From positions 46,066,001 through 46,130,000 of the forward strand of contig OY292278.1 in assembly GCA_958496175.1 (NCBI GenBank): a stretch of DNA of 64,000 nucleotides, written 5' to 3'. Under the pieces are notes generated by a model that was not told the origin of the DNA, made no database searches, and saw nothing but the letters and a program-made list of their open reading frames with translations. Made by a program: the position numbers and the translations under genes. The stretch is from Sisyra terminalis. Lineage: Eukaryota > Arthropoda > Insecta > Neuroptera > Sisyridae. Shown here piece after piece: positions 1 to 12,655 of this stretch (positions are counted from its first letter, which is position 1; each line of letters begins with the position of its first letter).

Positions 1-1130
1 AGCAAATATACGATATTAAAACTGAATTAACAAAAAAAATCGCGAAATAAATTAAAAACAAAGTAGAAAACGCAACTTTACCAGATATTGATGTCCGCTA
101 AAAGGAACATGAGTCACCAATTTAACTATTATTTGAAAACTAGTAACTTTTTGATAAATATTCACTACCCAACACAGACAAATGAAAAAAATTTACAATT
201 GAATGAAAACAAAATGTCAGTTGAAACCAATGACAACAATTAGTTAGTTCAAAATTGAGACAATAATTATTACATTACTATTACACTCACATGGATGTGT
301 TTATATTCTATGTCCTATATATTTGCCGTTATACATACGTTTGCCTATTATATATTGACATTAAAAGTAAAAACTAACAAAACTCCACACTCTCAACAAA
401 TCAAGGACTTACAACCGGCAATATTGCATTTTCTACTTTGTTTTTAAATTGATTCTCAAGTAAATCAGGTTATAGAAAAAAATTACCAACAAATTAGCAA
501 ATTATACGATATATAATTGAATTAACAAAAAAATCGCGAATTAAATTAAAAACATAGTAGAAAACGCAACTTTACCACCACGAGTCACCAATTTAATCTT
601 TTATTGAAAACTAGTAACTTTTTGATAAATATTCACTGCCCAACACTGACAAATGAAAAAATTGGCAATTTAATGACAGTTGAAACCAACGACAACATCC
701 GTCAGTTCAAAATTGAGACTCGCATGAATGTGTTTATATTCTATGTTCTCTATATTTGACGTTATACATACATTTGCCTATTATATTGACATTAAAAGTA
801 AAAATTGTGTTAAAAATGTTATCATATTTTAGGTATCACAAACCACTAATTAGTGATGTACGATTTCAGGCACTACCGGAATATGCTATGACAGTGGATT
901 AAAAGCTTAAAAGCTCTTTTTAAATACGATAAATAAGTATAACTTCTCATGTGCGTACATAGTTTAAACATTAATTTTGAAAATATATTTCCTTAATTAA
1001 AAAACGTACATCTTCCTTGACATTGACTTATTCCATTTTCATTTCAAACTTGCCAATTTTTTCACTAAATTTTTCAATTAACTTCAACAAAACTCCACAC
1101 ACTCAACAAGTCAAGGACTTACCATACTAC
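1..1130. repeat. Imperfect tandem duplication with an extra segment in the second copy
   Basis: The block starting at base 1 recurs from 496: both copies run through the same order of words (AGCAAATTATACGAT-like start, AAAACGCAACTTTACCA, GAGTCACCAATTTAA, GAAAACTAGTAACTTTTTGA, then ACATTAAAAGTAAAAA). The first copy passes directly into AACAAAACTCCACACTCTC near 380. The second has about 270 extra bases (roughly 807-1080) before the same AACAAAACTCCACAC word at 1086. Bases 428-452 are an inverted copy of about 48-72. The copies differ at many sites, so the duplication is old. The first copy is cut by the window edge. No coding frame and no LTR ends could be confirmed. Confidence 0.7.
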
Positions 1131-1852
1131 CTGTACAGCCGAGTTCAAGGACCTCAAATCAAGTATTTCGTACATTGTTAAATAAAGGATTTCCAAATAT
1201 TGCTACAGAGAATTACAAATATACATAGATATAAAGCAAGTTTCATTTTAAGCGAAAATAAAGCACTTCTAAATCAAATTAAAAGGCTTCAGTGAGGCTT
1301 TATTTAAGTCTCATGTTGTCTCTTGAGAGACGGATTAGAAGGCTAAACGGAGAAGAATGTATTTGGAGGTGCACAACCATTCTCTAGTTTCGTAACTGGG
1401 GTATTAGCATTTGTCTGTTCTAATTAACAATACTACGTTTATTATGTGCACTGACTTCACGCAGCTTACCTTTATCTAGGCACGAGAAACTTTGTCAACT
1501 TGCAGGATCACTTCAAAGGCTTTCGCAAACAATCCCAGTCTTAGGTTATGATTGTTTATTATTGAAATTAGAGCAAATATTTAAGGGATAATTTCGTGGA
1601 AATGAATTCGAAATGAAAACACTTTTCAACCTAATGTTTTGGAAAATAAGGGATACTAAAAAAAATAAAACAAGGATCAGCTGGGTAGCAAATTATCAAC
1701 TTGAAATCTGAAATTTTCCACAAAGCTTCACTCGAAAATATATAGCAAATTTTTTTCCCTTTTGGTTACAGTTCAAAAATCATATTGTAGGTGAGAGATA
1801 GAATTTTTATTACGCTCAAACAGTTATAATTTTGTAGTTTACGTTTTTACAG
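1131..1852. other. No recognisable feature
   Basis: AT-rich single-copy-looking DNA. No exon with both splice sites, no RNA gene and no repeat family shared with the rest of the window was seen. Confidence 0.4.
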
Positions 1853-2272
1853 GTTGTTTAAGATCGGTTTTTTTATTTAATACTTTAACTATTTAATTAG
1901 CTACGTTTCGTTACGTATCGTAACTTCATCAGGCTTCTATAAAAAAATAAAATAATTAAAAAATAAGTCAATCATACATAAATTTCAAAACTATAATAAT
2001 AATCATATAATATAGATAATATAAAATATTTGTAATTAAATAATAATAACTAACTCAAAATTTCAAAATATGACAAATATTTTAAGAGATATTGTTATAA
2101 ATATTTGGCATATTTTGAAATTTTGAATTAGTTATTATTATTTAATAACAAATATTTTATATTATCTATATTATGTGAATATTATTATAGTTTTGAAATT
2201 TATGTATGATTGACATACTTTTTAATTATTTTAATTTTTTATAGAAGTCTGATAAAACCGATCTTAAACAAC
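1853..2272. mobile_element. Palindromic element with 19-bp ends
   Basis: The ends are inverted copies of GTTGTTTAAGATCGGTTTT. The inverted similarity continues inward over most of the element, through TTATTATTATTTAAT-type and TTTTGAAATTTTGA words, to a centre near 2095. One arm (1880-1935) holds an extra block with a hammerhead-like core; in the other arm this block is missing between GAAGTCTGAT and AAAACCGATC, so that copy is deleted. No target duplication is evident. It is a non-coding foldback/MITE-type repeat; the superfamily is not known. Confidence 0.75.
1900..1932 (-). other. Hammerhead-ribozyme-like core
   Basis: On the minus strand the order is CTGATGA, one A, GTTACG, loop ATA, CGTAAC, GAAACGT. 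This is the conserved CUGANGA box, a perfect 6-bp stem II with a 3-nt loop, and the GAAA box. Known hammerheads have stem II directly against CUGANGA; here one A intervenes. No matching second strand of stem III with a UH cleavage site was found downstream, so at best this is an inactive or partial ribozyme. The same architecture occurs in the unrelated MITE-2 repeats. Confidence 0.4.
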
Positions 2273-2344
2273 ATGAATTGTCTTCTGATTTATAAAAATA
2301 AAAGCTGAGATCTGAGTTTTATCATCTATTTGTAGTTTACATTA

Positions 2345-3712
2345 GACAGGGTCCAAAAAACCGACTACTATTTTTTTGAAAAGTATATCGAAAATTGTTC
2401 AAGGTGACAAAAAAAAATATCGAGTAGATTTGAGTCCTTAAATTAATATTAAAAGGTCTATCATCTTTAATTTCGATTTTTTATTTGTGCTTTCATTTTT
2501 GCGTCAATGCTGTCAAACTATCAAGATAAAAAATTACTCTGCACATATTTTTATAGAAAATTAAATTCCCTACAAAAAACGTGTCTGTGAAAATTTTTGC
2601 CAGACACGCCGTTTCCGAATAATCAAGCTTTAAACATTGATATTATTTTTAGATGTATCTTCTTTATTTTGGAATTTTGTAACTAACGAACAAATAAATA
2701 TATAGAAATAAAAAATATAGATTCTTGAAGAGAATTTAATGCTCTACAAAAAAGATCTCTTAATTTTTTTACATAAAATCACTTTTTTAAAAGTTATTCA
2801 CAATTTAAGTTGAAGGAAAAAGTAAATTATTGCTGTTAAGGAGGAGTGGGAGTATTTTCACTCGTCATAGCGCTTAAGAAGTTGCGGAAAAGCGAAACAA
2901 ATAGAGACAAGGGGTAATATCATTGAAAGATGTGAATTCGTATATATTGATTAACATAATATACTAAAGTATAAAATAATGTAAATAAATAATTTTCATT
3001 AGTAAAATAATCACATAATTGTAATTTTTTAATTATTTAAAGACAGTAAATCTACGTTTCGGTGTAATAAATAGTTGTTAACCGAGAATAAGTTTGGATA
3101 TATTATGAAATTCAAAAATTTCAAGAGATAAGATTGATAAATTGATAATTTTCGATAATGTAAAATATCAATTTGTCCCACTGAGTGAAAGAAAATTGGT
3201 TCAAAAACGAAAAAAACAATAATTTAATATTTCATTCAACTTTAATTGTGAATAACTTTTGAAAAAGTGATTTTACCTAAAAACGTTAGGACACCTTTTT
3301 TGTAGAGCATTAAATTCCCTTCAAGAATCTATATTGTCCATTTCTGTATATTTATTTGTATTTGTTCATTAGTTACAAAATTCCAAAATAAAGAAGATAA
3401 ATCTAAAAATTATATCAATGTCTAAAGCTTGATTATTCGGAAACGGCGTATGTGGCAAAAATTTTCAATAAGACTTTTTTGTAGGGAATTTAATTTTCTT
3501 TAGATATATGTACAGATAATTTTTTTACCTTGATAGTTTGACAGCATTGACGCAAAAATCAAAGCACAAATAAAAAATCGAAATGTAAGATGATAGACCT
3601 CTTATTATTAATATTAAGGTCTCAAACCTTCCCAATATTTTTATTTGTCACCTTGAACAATATTTTCGATATACTTTTCAAAAAAAAAATAGTCAATTTT
3701 TTTGGTCTAGTC
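2345..3712. mobile_element. MITE-1, full-length palindromic copy, TA target site
   Basis: This is a 1.37-kb inverted repeat flanked by TA on both sides (2343-2344 and 3713-3714). It starts GACAGGGTCC and ends GGTCTAGTC. Each arm is about 500 bases and carries landmarks such as GACAAAAAAAAATATCG, TTTTTGCGTCAATGCTGTC, ATTCTTGAAGGGAATTTAATG and TTATTCACAATTAAAGTTGA. A spacer of about 400 bases (2840-3210) separates the arms. Other copies start at 15753, 22797, 27130, 48002 and 51481, all after TA, which suggests a Tc1/mariner-type non-autonomous element. No open frame of note. A transcript would fold into a very long hairpin. Confidence 0.85.
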
Positions 3713-3882
3713 TAGTTTACATAATTACTAAATCGACAGAAAGTCAAAATGAATGACTTTTGAGTGATGAGGTCATAGATCTTCGACTGTCCATATAGTT
3801 GAACCAGGTAAACTATGGCTCACGAGGCAAGCTCATTGTATCAATGTGGATCATTATGATCGACCGGATCAAAGATAAAAAT

Positions 3883-3925
3883 ATAAGACATAAGATATAA
3901 GATATAAGATATAAGATATAAAATA
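3883..3925 (+). repeat. ATAAGAT microsatellite
   Basis: About five to six tandem copies of a 7-bp ATAAGAT unit, the first and last imperfect. Confidence 0.9.
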
Positions 3926-3929
3926 AACT

Positions 3930-6207
3930 ATCCTAAAGGATTACCATTGTTTTTATCATCCTTTTAGTTAAGAAACAATTCTATTTTACCGGTTGCTATT
4001 TCTGGTATCCTAACTACTGGTAATGACGAGAAAGAAGTAAAAGAAGATTCATAGTTTGACATAAACAAAAAGATTCATTCAGAGAAAAAAGCATTGTAAT
4101 TATTCGAATTTTAAAAGAAACTTTTTCCAAACAATTTCCTCAACAAACGCGAATTTTCATATTTAAAACAAATTAGATGAGTCATTCTCAAGTGATGCAT
4201 CCTCGTACAAGTGGACCATTGATTTTAATTTGTACTAAATAATTAAATATCAGTAAACAATAACATTATCATTTAGTATGAATTTTTAGAAAAAGAGCGT
4301 AAAAATCTCAAGATTTCTTCTCAAAAAAAAAAGATACGCTTTTTTTGCGATGAATCGCTACGTGAAATGAATAATTGATGTCATTTGCACAGTTCGTTTA
4401 TTATTCTCGATGGAATCGGCGCTGTCGTACACCAACCAACAATCGTGTGCAATTGATATGATTCAAAAGATGACATCGATTTCCCAAAAATGAAACGGGA
4501 ATGGTACGTTAGGTCGAGGCCATACGGCAAGACAGATGTGGACCATTATATATGCAAAGGATATCGAGTTGAATGGCTGAATGCCGATTAGTACGAGGCG
4601 ATAGGTTATTCTTGGCAACACATACGACGATCCCAGAGCTATCCCTGACTATTCCAGCATTGTACCCCGGGGATCATTTAACTACGACTGTGGTTTCCTC
4701 TGGAACACTCTTTTATACAGCCCAGGAACATGTCATGTTTCACTACCGTCATCTATTATCACAACATTTTCTCTCAATGCCGCACTCTCGGCAAACCACT
4801 ATTCAAACAAATCCCGTCTCCATTTATTATTTTTTTTTTTCTAACGTGAAAAATTAAATTACACACTCCACTTTCTTATCTGGAAAATTACGAAATTTTC
4901 TCATTTGCGAAACTAATAATGTAAAAACGAAAATTTTAACGTCGCTATATACACCGGCTTGGCCTCTTGTTCTGCGTTACGTAAGGCCTTAATAACAAAT
5001 CTGTTTAATTTAAAGGTCCCCGAGTAACAATATAATAACATCTCTAAGGTATGCACATACAGCTTTGTCCTTAAATTCACAAGCCAATGTAGCCCTTCGG
5101 AGCAATGAAACCCTTGAAATTACAAAGCTCTTATAAACTCAATACCTCATAACAATACGATGTTCCTCCAAGGTATTAAACTTTTTAAATGAAACTTAAA
5201 TTTATTGATTTCCACAATTTTTTTCTCCATCCCAAACTTATAAATCGAAATCTATTCTCCACTATTTTAAGCCAAACTAACAACAAAAACATTTATTTAG
5301 TCCACCATAATGTTATTAGTATGTTAAGTAACCCATAAAATTGCGAATGTATTGGTAGTTTTCCACTCGGTTGCGTTTTGGTGGAAAGAGGCCGAAAAAA
5401 AAAATGGGACACGGAGAGGTTTCTAATATCTATGTAAATTGCCAACATTACATGAGATTTTGTGTGCAGCTCCCTCTATATCTTGGCTCTCGGCTTTAAA
5501 CCGAAAGCTTCGCTTTCCATCTGGAATGCCAACCGACCAACGAACCGAATAGAAATACGATGCTTTCTGTGCGCTTTACAATTGTTAAATTCTAGTTCAC
5601 ATTAGTTTACCAAATAAACTTTACTTAAACTTTACATTTAGAAGAGTACATAACTTGCATAATATTACTGCAAATAGAAGACTATATGGCAATGCATACA
5701 TGCTGTGCATGATTAAGTTTCTTATCACTGTGTACATAGAGGTACGAATAAATGCACAAAAATGTAATTTGAAAATTTCGTTGTTTTTTCAACCGAGGAA
5801 ATTTCAAACTTATTTGCATATTAAGTAATTAAAATAATACCAGGGTGGTCACAGATTTTAGTAAATGAAATTCCCTATTATTCCTGATTTTCCCAGCATG
5901 ATTGTAAAACTCCTCGACAAAATTCAGAAATATGAAATTATTTTTAACAACCAAAACAACGAAAAAATAAGAAGGAACTAATTATTTCCATACTTACAAG
6001 ATTAAATAGATTTTTCAAAGATAAAATAAATTCCCTAAAATTGCATGGTATTCGCTCAAATGGTATCAAGTAATCTTCATAAAAGAATAGTTTATTTAGG
6101 ATCCTTTGCAAATCTGAAGCTCCGAATAAAATTAATTTAGAGTTAAGACCAATGGAGCTTTCGACAAGGCCGACGAAAGCTTTAAAAGTCCACCTATACT
6201 TTCGTAA
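3930..6207. other. No recognisable feature
   Basis: About 2.3 kb without a shared repeat. A 94-codon open frame at 4573-4857 (+) has no family signature and no splice context, and is treated as chance. Confidence 0.4.
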
Positions 6208-6938
6208 GGGGAGAGGCTGGTCTAGAATTTTGAAGAACCCGAAATTTTTTTTTGTCTTAAAAAGTACTTTAGGATCTTACAAATAACATACCAAAGGATG
6301 GATGCCGGCAAAAATGTCTAAATGCCCCAACTTTCGCAGATTAAAGATATATACGCATTTAATATGATTTTATAGTACTTAAAACTTTAAACGCGTTTTT
6401 CTCGAAATCACTTTTTTTGAACTGGCCGAAGATATAACTCGAGCAAATCTTCATCGATCTATACGAAATTTTGACAGTACATTCGAAATACCTTTCCCCG
6501 GAGACGTACGTAGGATTTTTCTTTTATATTGCATAGTTTTTTTTTAATCAACAATTTTGTCGTTTTTTTTATAGTGAAAATTTTAATGTTTTGTTCAAAC
6601 GTGCACCATTTCGCGAAAAAAGAAAATATCGAAAAAATCCTACGTACGTTTCTTGCTGTTGTTATATAGAAACTAAAAATTTTCAGGATTTTGTTCCAGG
6701 ACCAAAATTAAGGAGGTTAAATCTTCGACCATGGACCCGTCTAAAAAATGAGGCGTCTCCGAAGAAATGCTGGACAGCCGCCATTTTGAATTTAATTGAC
6801 ACGAAAAAAAATTGTTTTGTATATTAAAACCTAAATTATAAAACCTCTTTCACAAATTTTCGATTGCTCATTTTGTTGAGTCACAAAAAATTCAAAAAAT
6901 TATGCCTATTTTTTCACGCTCTAGACCAGCTTCCCTCC
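6208..6938. mobile_element. TTAA-type miniature element, diverged copy
   Basis: The left end begins GGGGAGAGGCTGGTCTAGA and the right end, read inward, GGAGGGAAGCTGGTCTAGA. The right flank is TTAA (6939-6942); the left flank is GTAA (6204-6207), one change from TTAA. The interior shares TTTAAACGCGTTTTTCTCGA with the better-preserved copy at 41222-42084. TTAA target sites are typical of piggyBac-class transposases. A 78-codon frame at 6591-6827 shows no transposase motif, so this copy is non-autonomous. Confidence 0.7.
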
Positions 6939-6984
6939 TTAAGTCATACGCTTGATTTTTATTTTTAAAAAACTAGTATTTTCA

Positions 6985-7197
6985 TGTGTATAAAATATAT
7001 AGAATATATTGCGGTCCGATTTATGTAGTATAATTTAATATAATAATTTATAAAAATCATACCATAAACATAAATTTGAACAGAAGTTCAAACAAAAATA
7101 TTCGTGACGTACTGCCCAGAGACGTATTTCGATTGCCAAGCAATCTTCCTCAACGTAATGTTCAAAGTCAGCGGAAAAAATCTTACTTTGATTAGTA
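6985..7197. mobile_element. MITE-2, internally deleted copy
   Basis: It contains ATATTGCGGTCC, ACATAAATTTGAACAGAAGT, GTATTTCGATTGCCAAGCAA and then jumps to the far terminal word TTCAAAGTCAGCG followed by AAAAAATCTTA. The central part seen in other copies (12575, 32989, 58836) is missing. Confidence 0.75.
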
Positions 7198-7559
7198 TTT
7201 TCATAATTCAAAATGTTAGGTGATACTATAGTACCCTTAAGAGAAAAATAATCAGGATCACAACAACTTTCCAGGGTATTGAAACTAAAATATCTATTGA
7301 AATTTGGTTCTTTATATAAACACAATTCGAAAAAATATTTTTCCATGTTTTGGACGAAATTCTCTAACTTTTCCGGAAAATATTAAATTCCACGATTTTT
7401 CAGTAATTTGGTCACCCAATTAGGGTATTTATAACACACTCATTAATTGTTTGAAGTTAGTTGCAAAAACACCAAAGATATAAAATAATCGAAAAATGAT
7501 GGGCTGGAGAATTTTATGTAATACAGAAATAGGAAATACAGAAATAAAGAGATTCTCGA

Positions 7560-7820
7560 TTCATTATTTTCACCCCGCATTCCTAAACAATCTGGATCTG
7601 GATCTTTTACAAGGACTATGTATTATAGAAACGATACTTCATTTTACTAGGCGAATTTAATAGAGGGAAAAATATCCCCGCAAAATCTGAATTCATTTAT
7701 ATTAATTTTGAGATCAATGTCAGTGGTTATGACAACACGGTAATTGGTTCAGCTTATGGATCAATGAAGTTAAGCAACATCGGTCCCAACACCAACTGAA
7801 GTGGGTAAATCTTTAGATTT
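7560..7820 (+). repeat. 5S-rRNA-derived repeat, copy 1
   Basis: Bases 7719-7817 resemble insect 5S rRNA. The strongest part is GATCAATGAAGTTAAGCAAC followed by ATCGG, which matches the 5S region holding the internal A box, and a weaker GTGGGTAAATC matching the C-box side. The 5' part GTCAGTGGTTATGACAAC lines up with the 5S start. About 150 bases upstream (ATTCCTAAAC..., AATTTAATAGAGG...) are also shared with the second copy at 56476-58303. The unit is therefore a dispersed repeat and not an isolated pseudogene. It is probably a retroposon with a 5S-type promoter (SINE3-like). It is far too diverged to be a working 5S gene. Confidence 0.6.
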
Positions 7821-10800
7821 AAATAAAATATATGGTAACGTTTAAGAAAAAATACAATATTTACTAAAATTTAGTCAAAATATTAGGTTTACCGGAAAGT
7901 AATTTCGTTTGTAAACCTTTAGTCATACAAAATTACCATTTATCTGCTTATAAGTTATTTCAAAGTGATACTAAAGACATTTTATGATTAGATTGATTTA
8001 TTAACTTATAAAAAAATTACAAAATATTTTCTATTTCCAAATCTATATAGAAATGGAAAGACCAAAAACCCAAAGGAATAAACTTTTCGAGTTTCACAGG
8101 GTAGCAACGCAAAGTTGTTACTAAAAAAATTTCAATGTTTATTTACGTGCATTAGATGTTCATTTACGCCAAATTGCTTACTTTAAGTTCATATTCGATC
8201 ATTTTTATTTCCCCAACTGGTACCAACGAAGAAAGGCAAAAAATTTAACCAATAAGAAGTTAAGGAAGGAAATGTATCCAAATGTATGCCAGAAAGTCAA
8301 AAAACTGTCAAATATTCTTAATCAATTTTGGTCGACCAACCAAATACCCAAAATGTACCCAAGAACTATTAACAAAGAAAATTCTATGCTTCACCACGGT
8401 AATGCAAGACTGCAAAAGAAAATCCCTGGAAAAACTAATAAATTAAGCGGGGGAGGAATATTGCCGTACTACGTATGTTATTCTATCGAATTGATATTCA
8501 TTTCAATCGTTACAACATTAACTAAGTAGTAAACAAATTTAAAGCTTAAGTAATGTACAAAATGTAAATTTTCGGTATTTTTCTTGACAATCAATTGATT
8601 TTTACTGATTTGGCATTAAAATTGGCACACTTGAAGCCAAAACGATGATACTATTGAAGCTGATTATATCATTGATTTAAAATTAAAAGCTGTAACAAAA
8701 TTTAGTGTTTTAATTGTATATTAAAAAAAAACGAAATCACTTTCCAGTACACCTAATATTAAGAGAAAACAAAAATCTAAAGGTTTTGATCAAATTTCCT
8801 GACTTTTCCCAGATTGTCCCGACAAATTTGAAATTCCTGTACATTTCCAGATTTGTCATTCCAATAATATGACCATCATAAACCTCATATTAACCCATAC
8901 TAGGGCTCATTCTTAAATTTCTGTTACCCAATGTTTTATATAGTGTTAGACAAAACAATTCGTTTGGAACAAATCCAAAAAAATAAAAATAAAAAAAATA
9001 CTACACCCAATCCTCAACCATTACTAAATACATGATTTCCTAGTTTATTGAACGATATGAATGCACGAGTGCTATTACGAGGGAAAAAATATGAAATACT
9101 CGCACCGCTAAAACATAGCCCAAAGCAATCGTTAATCAAGCAAATGGCAAACATGGACAGGAGGGCGGCTAAAACATTACATATGTACAAACATTACATA
9201 TTGCCAATATCATATTTTATCAAACACAGTCACGGCCCATTATACAATTCCGACCAAAAGTACTCTATAAATACGTATTACGTGTGTTGCGAATCCGAAA
9301 AAGCTTTCCGACCTAAATACGGATAGTGCACGTACATGCATTACCTGTATCTATATTGATATGGTACATGATAAATTCAATTCAATCAAAATGGGGAATT
9401 TTTTTCCCTGATTCAATCGCAAATAATATAAGCCCGTGTGTATGTTATCAATTTGTGCAAAAATGAACATCAAAGGAAGTAGTAAATTAATATTGCATTA
9501 CAGACTAAATGCACTTGCATTGCAGGCTTGTGTTAGTGAACTATTTGCTCAAGTTCCTAATCGACAAATATTCATTTAATCAAAAGAATTTATGTGCAGT
9601 ATACAGTTAATTAATTCAGTCCCTATTTAGTTTTTAAAAAAATCGTCGGAGTTATAAATTTTAAATTTCCCTCCCCAGATGGTTATAGATACTTGCCACA
9701 AATATATAAAAAATCTACAAAAAAAATCCGGGGAATCAAAAATGAAACAACTTTAATTTTTAATGCCTTAGAAGTCATTCTGGACCTGCCATCTTTAAAA
9801 AAATATTTAGATATGGTACCGTTTAAATCAATATAAACTGATATCCCAAAAATTACAGATTGACCTCTAAAAGTAAAGTTAAAGGTTAACCATACAAACT
9901 TCAGAATAATACAAATGGTTCATCAGTGACTCCCAAACAATGGGGTACAGACAAGAAAACGAGACGACAACTGCACCGTTTATTTTGAAAGTGAGCTAAG
10001 TCCATTTCAAGAACAATCCCTATAGTATTATCATTTTTAACCATAGAAACTTAAGATATTAAGGACGAGGGAATAATTGGCGTTATTGTCAACAACTAAA
10101 ATGAAATCAGTAATTTCTGAAATATATATTCTATGGTACAACTATAAAACCAAGGATTTTACATGCATTTTTTTCAATAGCTTCTTAAAACTCATTAACA
10201 CAGTTTAAAAATTAATTTTTCTTTTTTTTATAGGTAATCAAGGCAATACCAAAATTATGCAGTTTTAATTAAAATTATGCATTCGTTGGAAATAACCAAC
10301 AAGATTATAATACTCGTACAACTTTTAGGTGCCAAAATGGCAAATATAGATTCAAGTTCATCATTTAAAGACACAGAACCACCTGTAAATGTGTCAAAAT
10401 GCACAGCATCTCATAATTGAATGGACAAAGATGAACAAATCAATTTATGCAACTTCTTAGGGAAAAGTTTCTTAAAGACATTCTAAACCAAACACAACAA
10501 AAGGCTTATGAGAAATACCTGCAAACACTGACTCTAATAAATGCGGAAATTTGGGAAAGGAATCTGCCTTTTAATTCTAAATCAAAGCTGAAACCATTTG
10601 AACCTAAACTCTTAAATATTTCTAGTACCCATTTATCTAAGAAACAAACCCAATCAATTCTAAGGACTAGGAATAACAATGAAGCCGAATATTTGGAATG
10701 TTTAGATTGATTCATCAATCCGAATATTTTAATTTTCCGGCAAAAATCCCCTTTTTCCTGGCCATATTTACAAAAATCATCCAGATACTGAGATTAAATT

Positions 10801-12530
10801 TGTGTAAAAATTACAGATTACATAATGATTTTTATCTCCGTTCTATTGAATTTATTATTCATTTCCAGAATCTTGTCAAGTTCATTGAATATTTTAACAT
10901 TAACCCAATGAAATTCTCTGACTTTCTAGATTTCCCTCAACGTAGAATTTCCTAGATTGTCAACGTTTATCTGTACTTTAATATAAAAGATTTATTCCCA
11001 TAAAGCTCCACTACAATATATAAGACATTAACTTCATTTTCATTCGAATCCAAAGCCTTACAATCTTAGGCTTTCGATTATAACGTGAAAGATTTTCAAA
11101 TTTGTAAACTTTTATTAGCAACCCCAAAACTATTGATGTGTGGCAACCAAAACTGCATTAATTTGGGTACAAATTAAAAATAATCTTTGTAATCAAGGAT
11201 TTAATTAATAGATATTTTATAAAGCAAATTATCCCAACTTGAAACAATAAAACCCTCATAATTTATTGTAAATTTATCGATCAATGAAATTGATTTAAAA
11301 AAATGTAATCATAATTACAAATAAGATTAATTTTCGTTGCAATCCAATGCAACATTTGGCAATCGAAAGACGAATTGTTTCGTAAATAAATAGTTTAAAA
11401 TTCGTTATATTAGTTACAAACTTTCAATTTATTTCTCAACGGCATCCTACTTCTCATCTTGTTTGCACAATTTATTCAAATAAGTTTCAGAATTTATTCA
11501 AATGTGCATTTCCCATTTAAATGTAAGGAAATCGATTTTTTATCTTATGAACTAAATTACATACTACACTTCGTTATATGCACGTACTGCAAATTTTTCG
11601 CAGCAGAGATGGAAATATGCAATAAACACAATGGCAACCAGCATTTCGTCGCTGTTAAATAATTGCACTGCATATTACTTGTGTACGTATTAAGTTGCAA
11701 ACTAACGAATATTAGTCGCGACAAGAGGCACAAGGAATATAATTCCAAGTAGTTTCTGTAATGAACATGTAAAACTAAGAAATATCTGAAAGGATTATGC
11801 TTTAATTGCGAAAATTCGTCTCATTCACGACGACAAATAGATGCAGTTTGTACAGCTTAAAGTGCTTAATGGCTGCCGGATGAAAATAAAATAAGACTAT
11901 TTTCCAGTAATTAATTACGAGGACTCTTGGTCTCATGGTCAGCACTTAAAAACTAGCACAGGAAACGATCTTGAGATTAAACAATGTACGCTTTCCAGCT
12001 TTGGATACCCAACATTGAAAAATCGAAGAAAAAATAAGAAAAAATTTTTTCGACTAATTTGTATGCTGTACTAATTAATTACTACTAAACTATTTGGTCA
12101 CAAACAAAACAGTTTCTTTTACAAACCTCTACGAACGATTTTCCATCGATTGGCAAAAAAATTTTGAAAATTTCAAACTTTAAATTTTGTTGACTAATCG
12201 GTATAGGGTCTAATATTTTCCAGAATTTTAGTCAAAGTTGTTAACTTCCATAAACATCCACCTATACAATTATAGATTTCCCTCACCATTGGACATCTTG
12301 CCAGCTTTAAGATATATATATTCAGTATTAAAAAAAATATGGATAGTTCTACTTAAAAAATAATTTCAAAATTCGTAGAATTGAACAAATTTTACCAAAA
12401 CTTTGAGAAACACCTGTGTGGAGTTCACACGTGATAAAAGTGAACCTCCAAAAAAGATGAACTTCAAGATATTGAGACGAATGTAAGATTTCATGAGTAG
12501 GATAATTGTAGAGTTTATTTTACGATTTAT
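7821..12530. other. Long AT-rich stretch, no recognised gene
   Basis: About 4.7 kb without a repeat shared elsewhere in the window. Open frames (8272-8529, 9048-9326, 10698-10955, 11459-11662) have no family motif. The only stretch with some coding feel is 10277-10710, listed separately. Confidence 0.4.
10277..10710 (+). pseudogene. Possible decayed coding sequence, family unknown
   Basis: An ATG at 10277 opens a 47-codon frame (containing ATGGCAAAT at 10337) that ends in TGA. The frame stays protein-like past the stop through MDKDEQINLC, and a +1/-1 shift near 10447 would join it to an 88-codon frame ending at 10710 (FLKDILNQTQQKAYEKYL, EIWERNLPFNSK). Together this would be about 140 charged, helix-prone residues with one stop and one frameshift. 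I do not recognise the family. No poly-A tail or target duplication was seen to prove retroposition. Chance frames of this length do occur in such DNA. Confidence 0.2.
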
Positions 12531-12537
12531 TAACATA

Positions 12538-12590
12538 TATATAAATTGAGATATAAATTGAGATATAAATTGACTTATAAATTGAGATCA
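12538..12590 (+). repeat. ATAAATTGAGAT minisatellite
   Basis: About four tandem ATAAATTGAGAT-like units of 12 bp lie at the edge of a MITE-2 copy, grown from a single ATAAATTGAG word present in other copies (for example near 59120). Confidence 0.8.
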
Positions 12591-12655
12591 ATCCGTAATT
12601 ATTTTGTGAATCATCACAAAGCAGTTACGGAGTGATCTAAATTACTTGATAACCA

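Noticed and set aside
807..1215. Possible solo LTR (TG...CA ends with AATAAA)
   Set aside because: No target duplication, primer-binding site or matching second LTR could be found.
4573..4857. 94-codon open frame on the plus strand
   Set aside because: No recognisable domain, ends in a T-rich run, no splice context.
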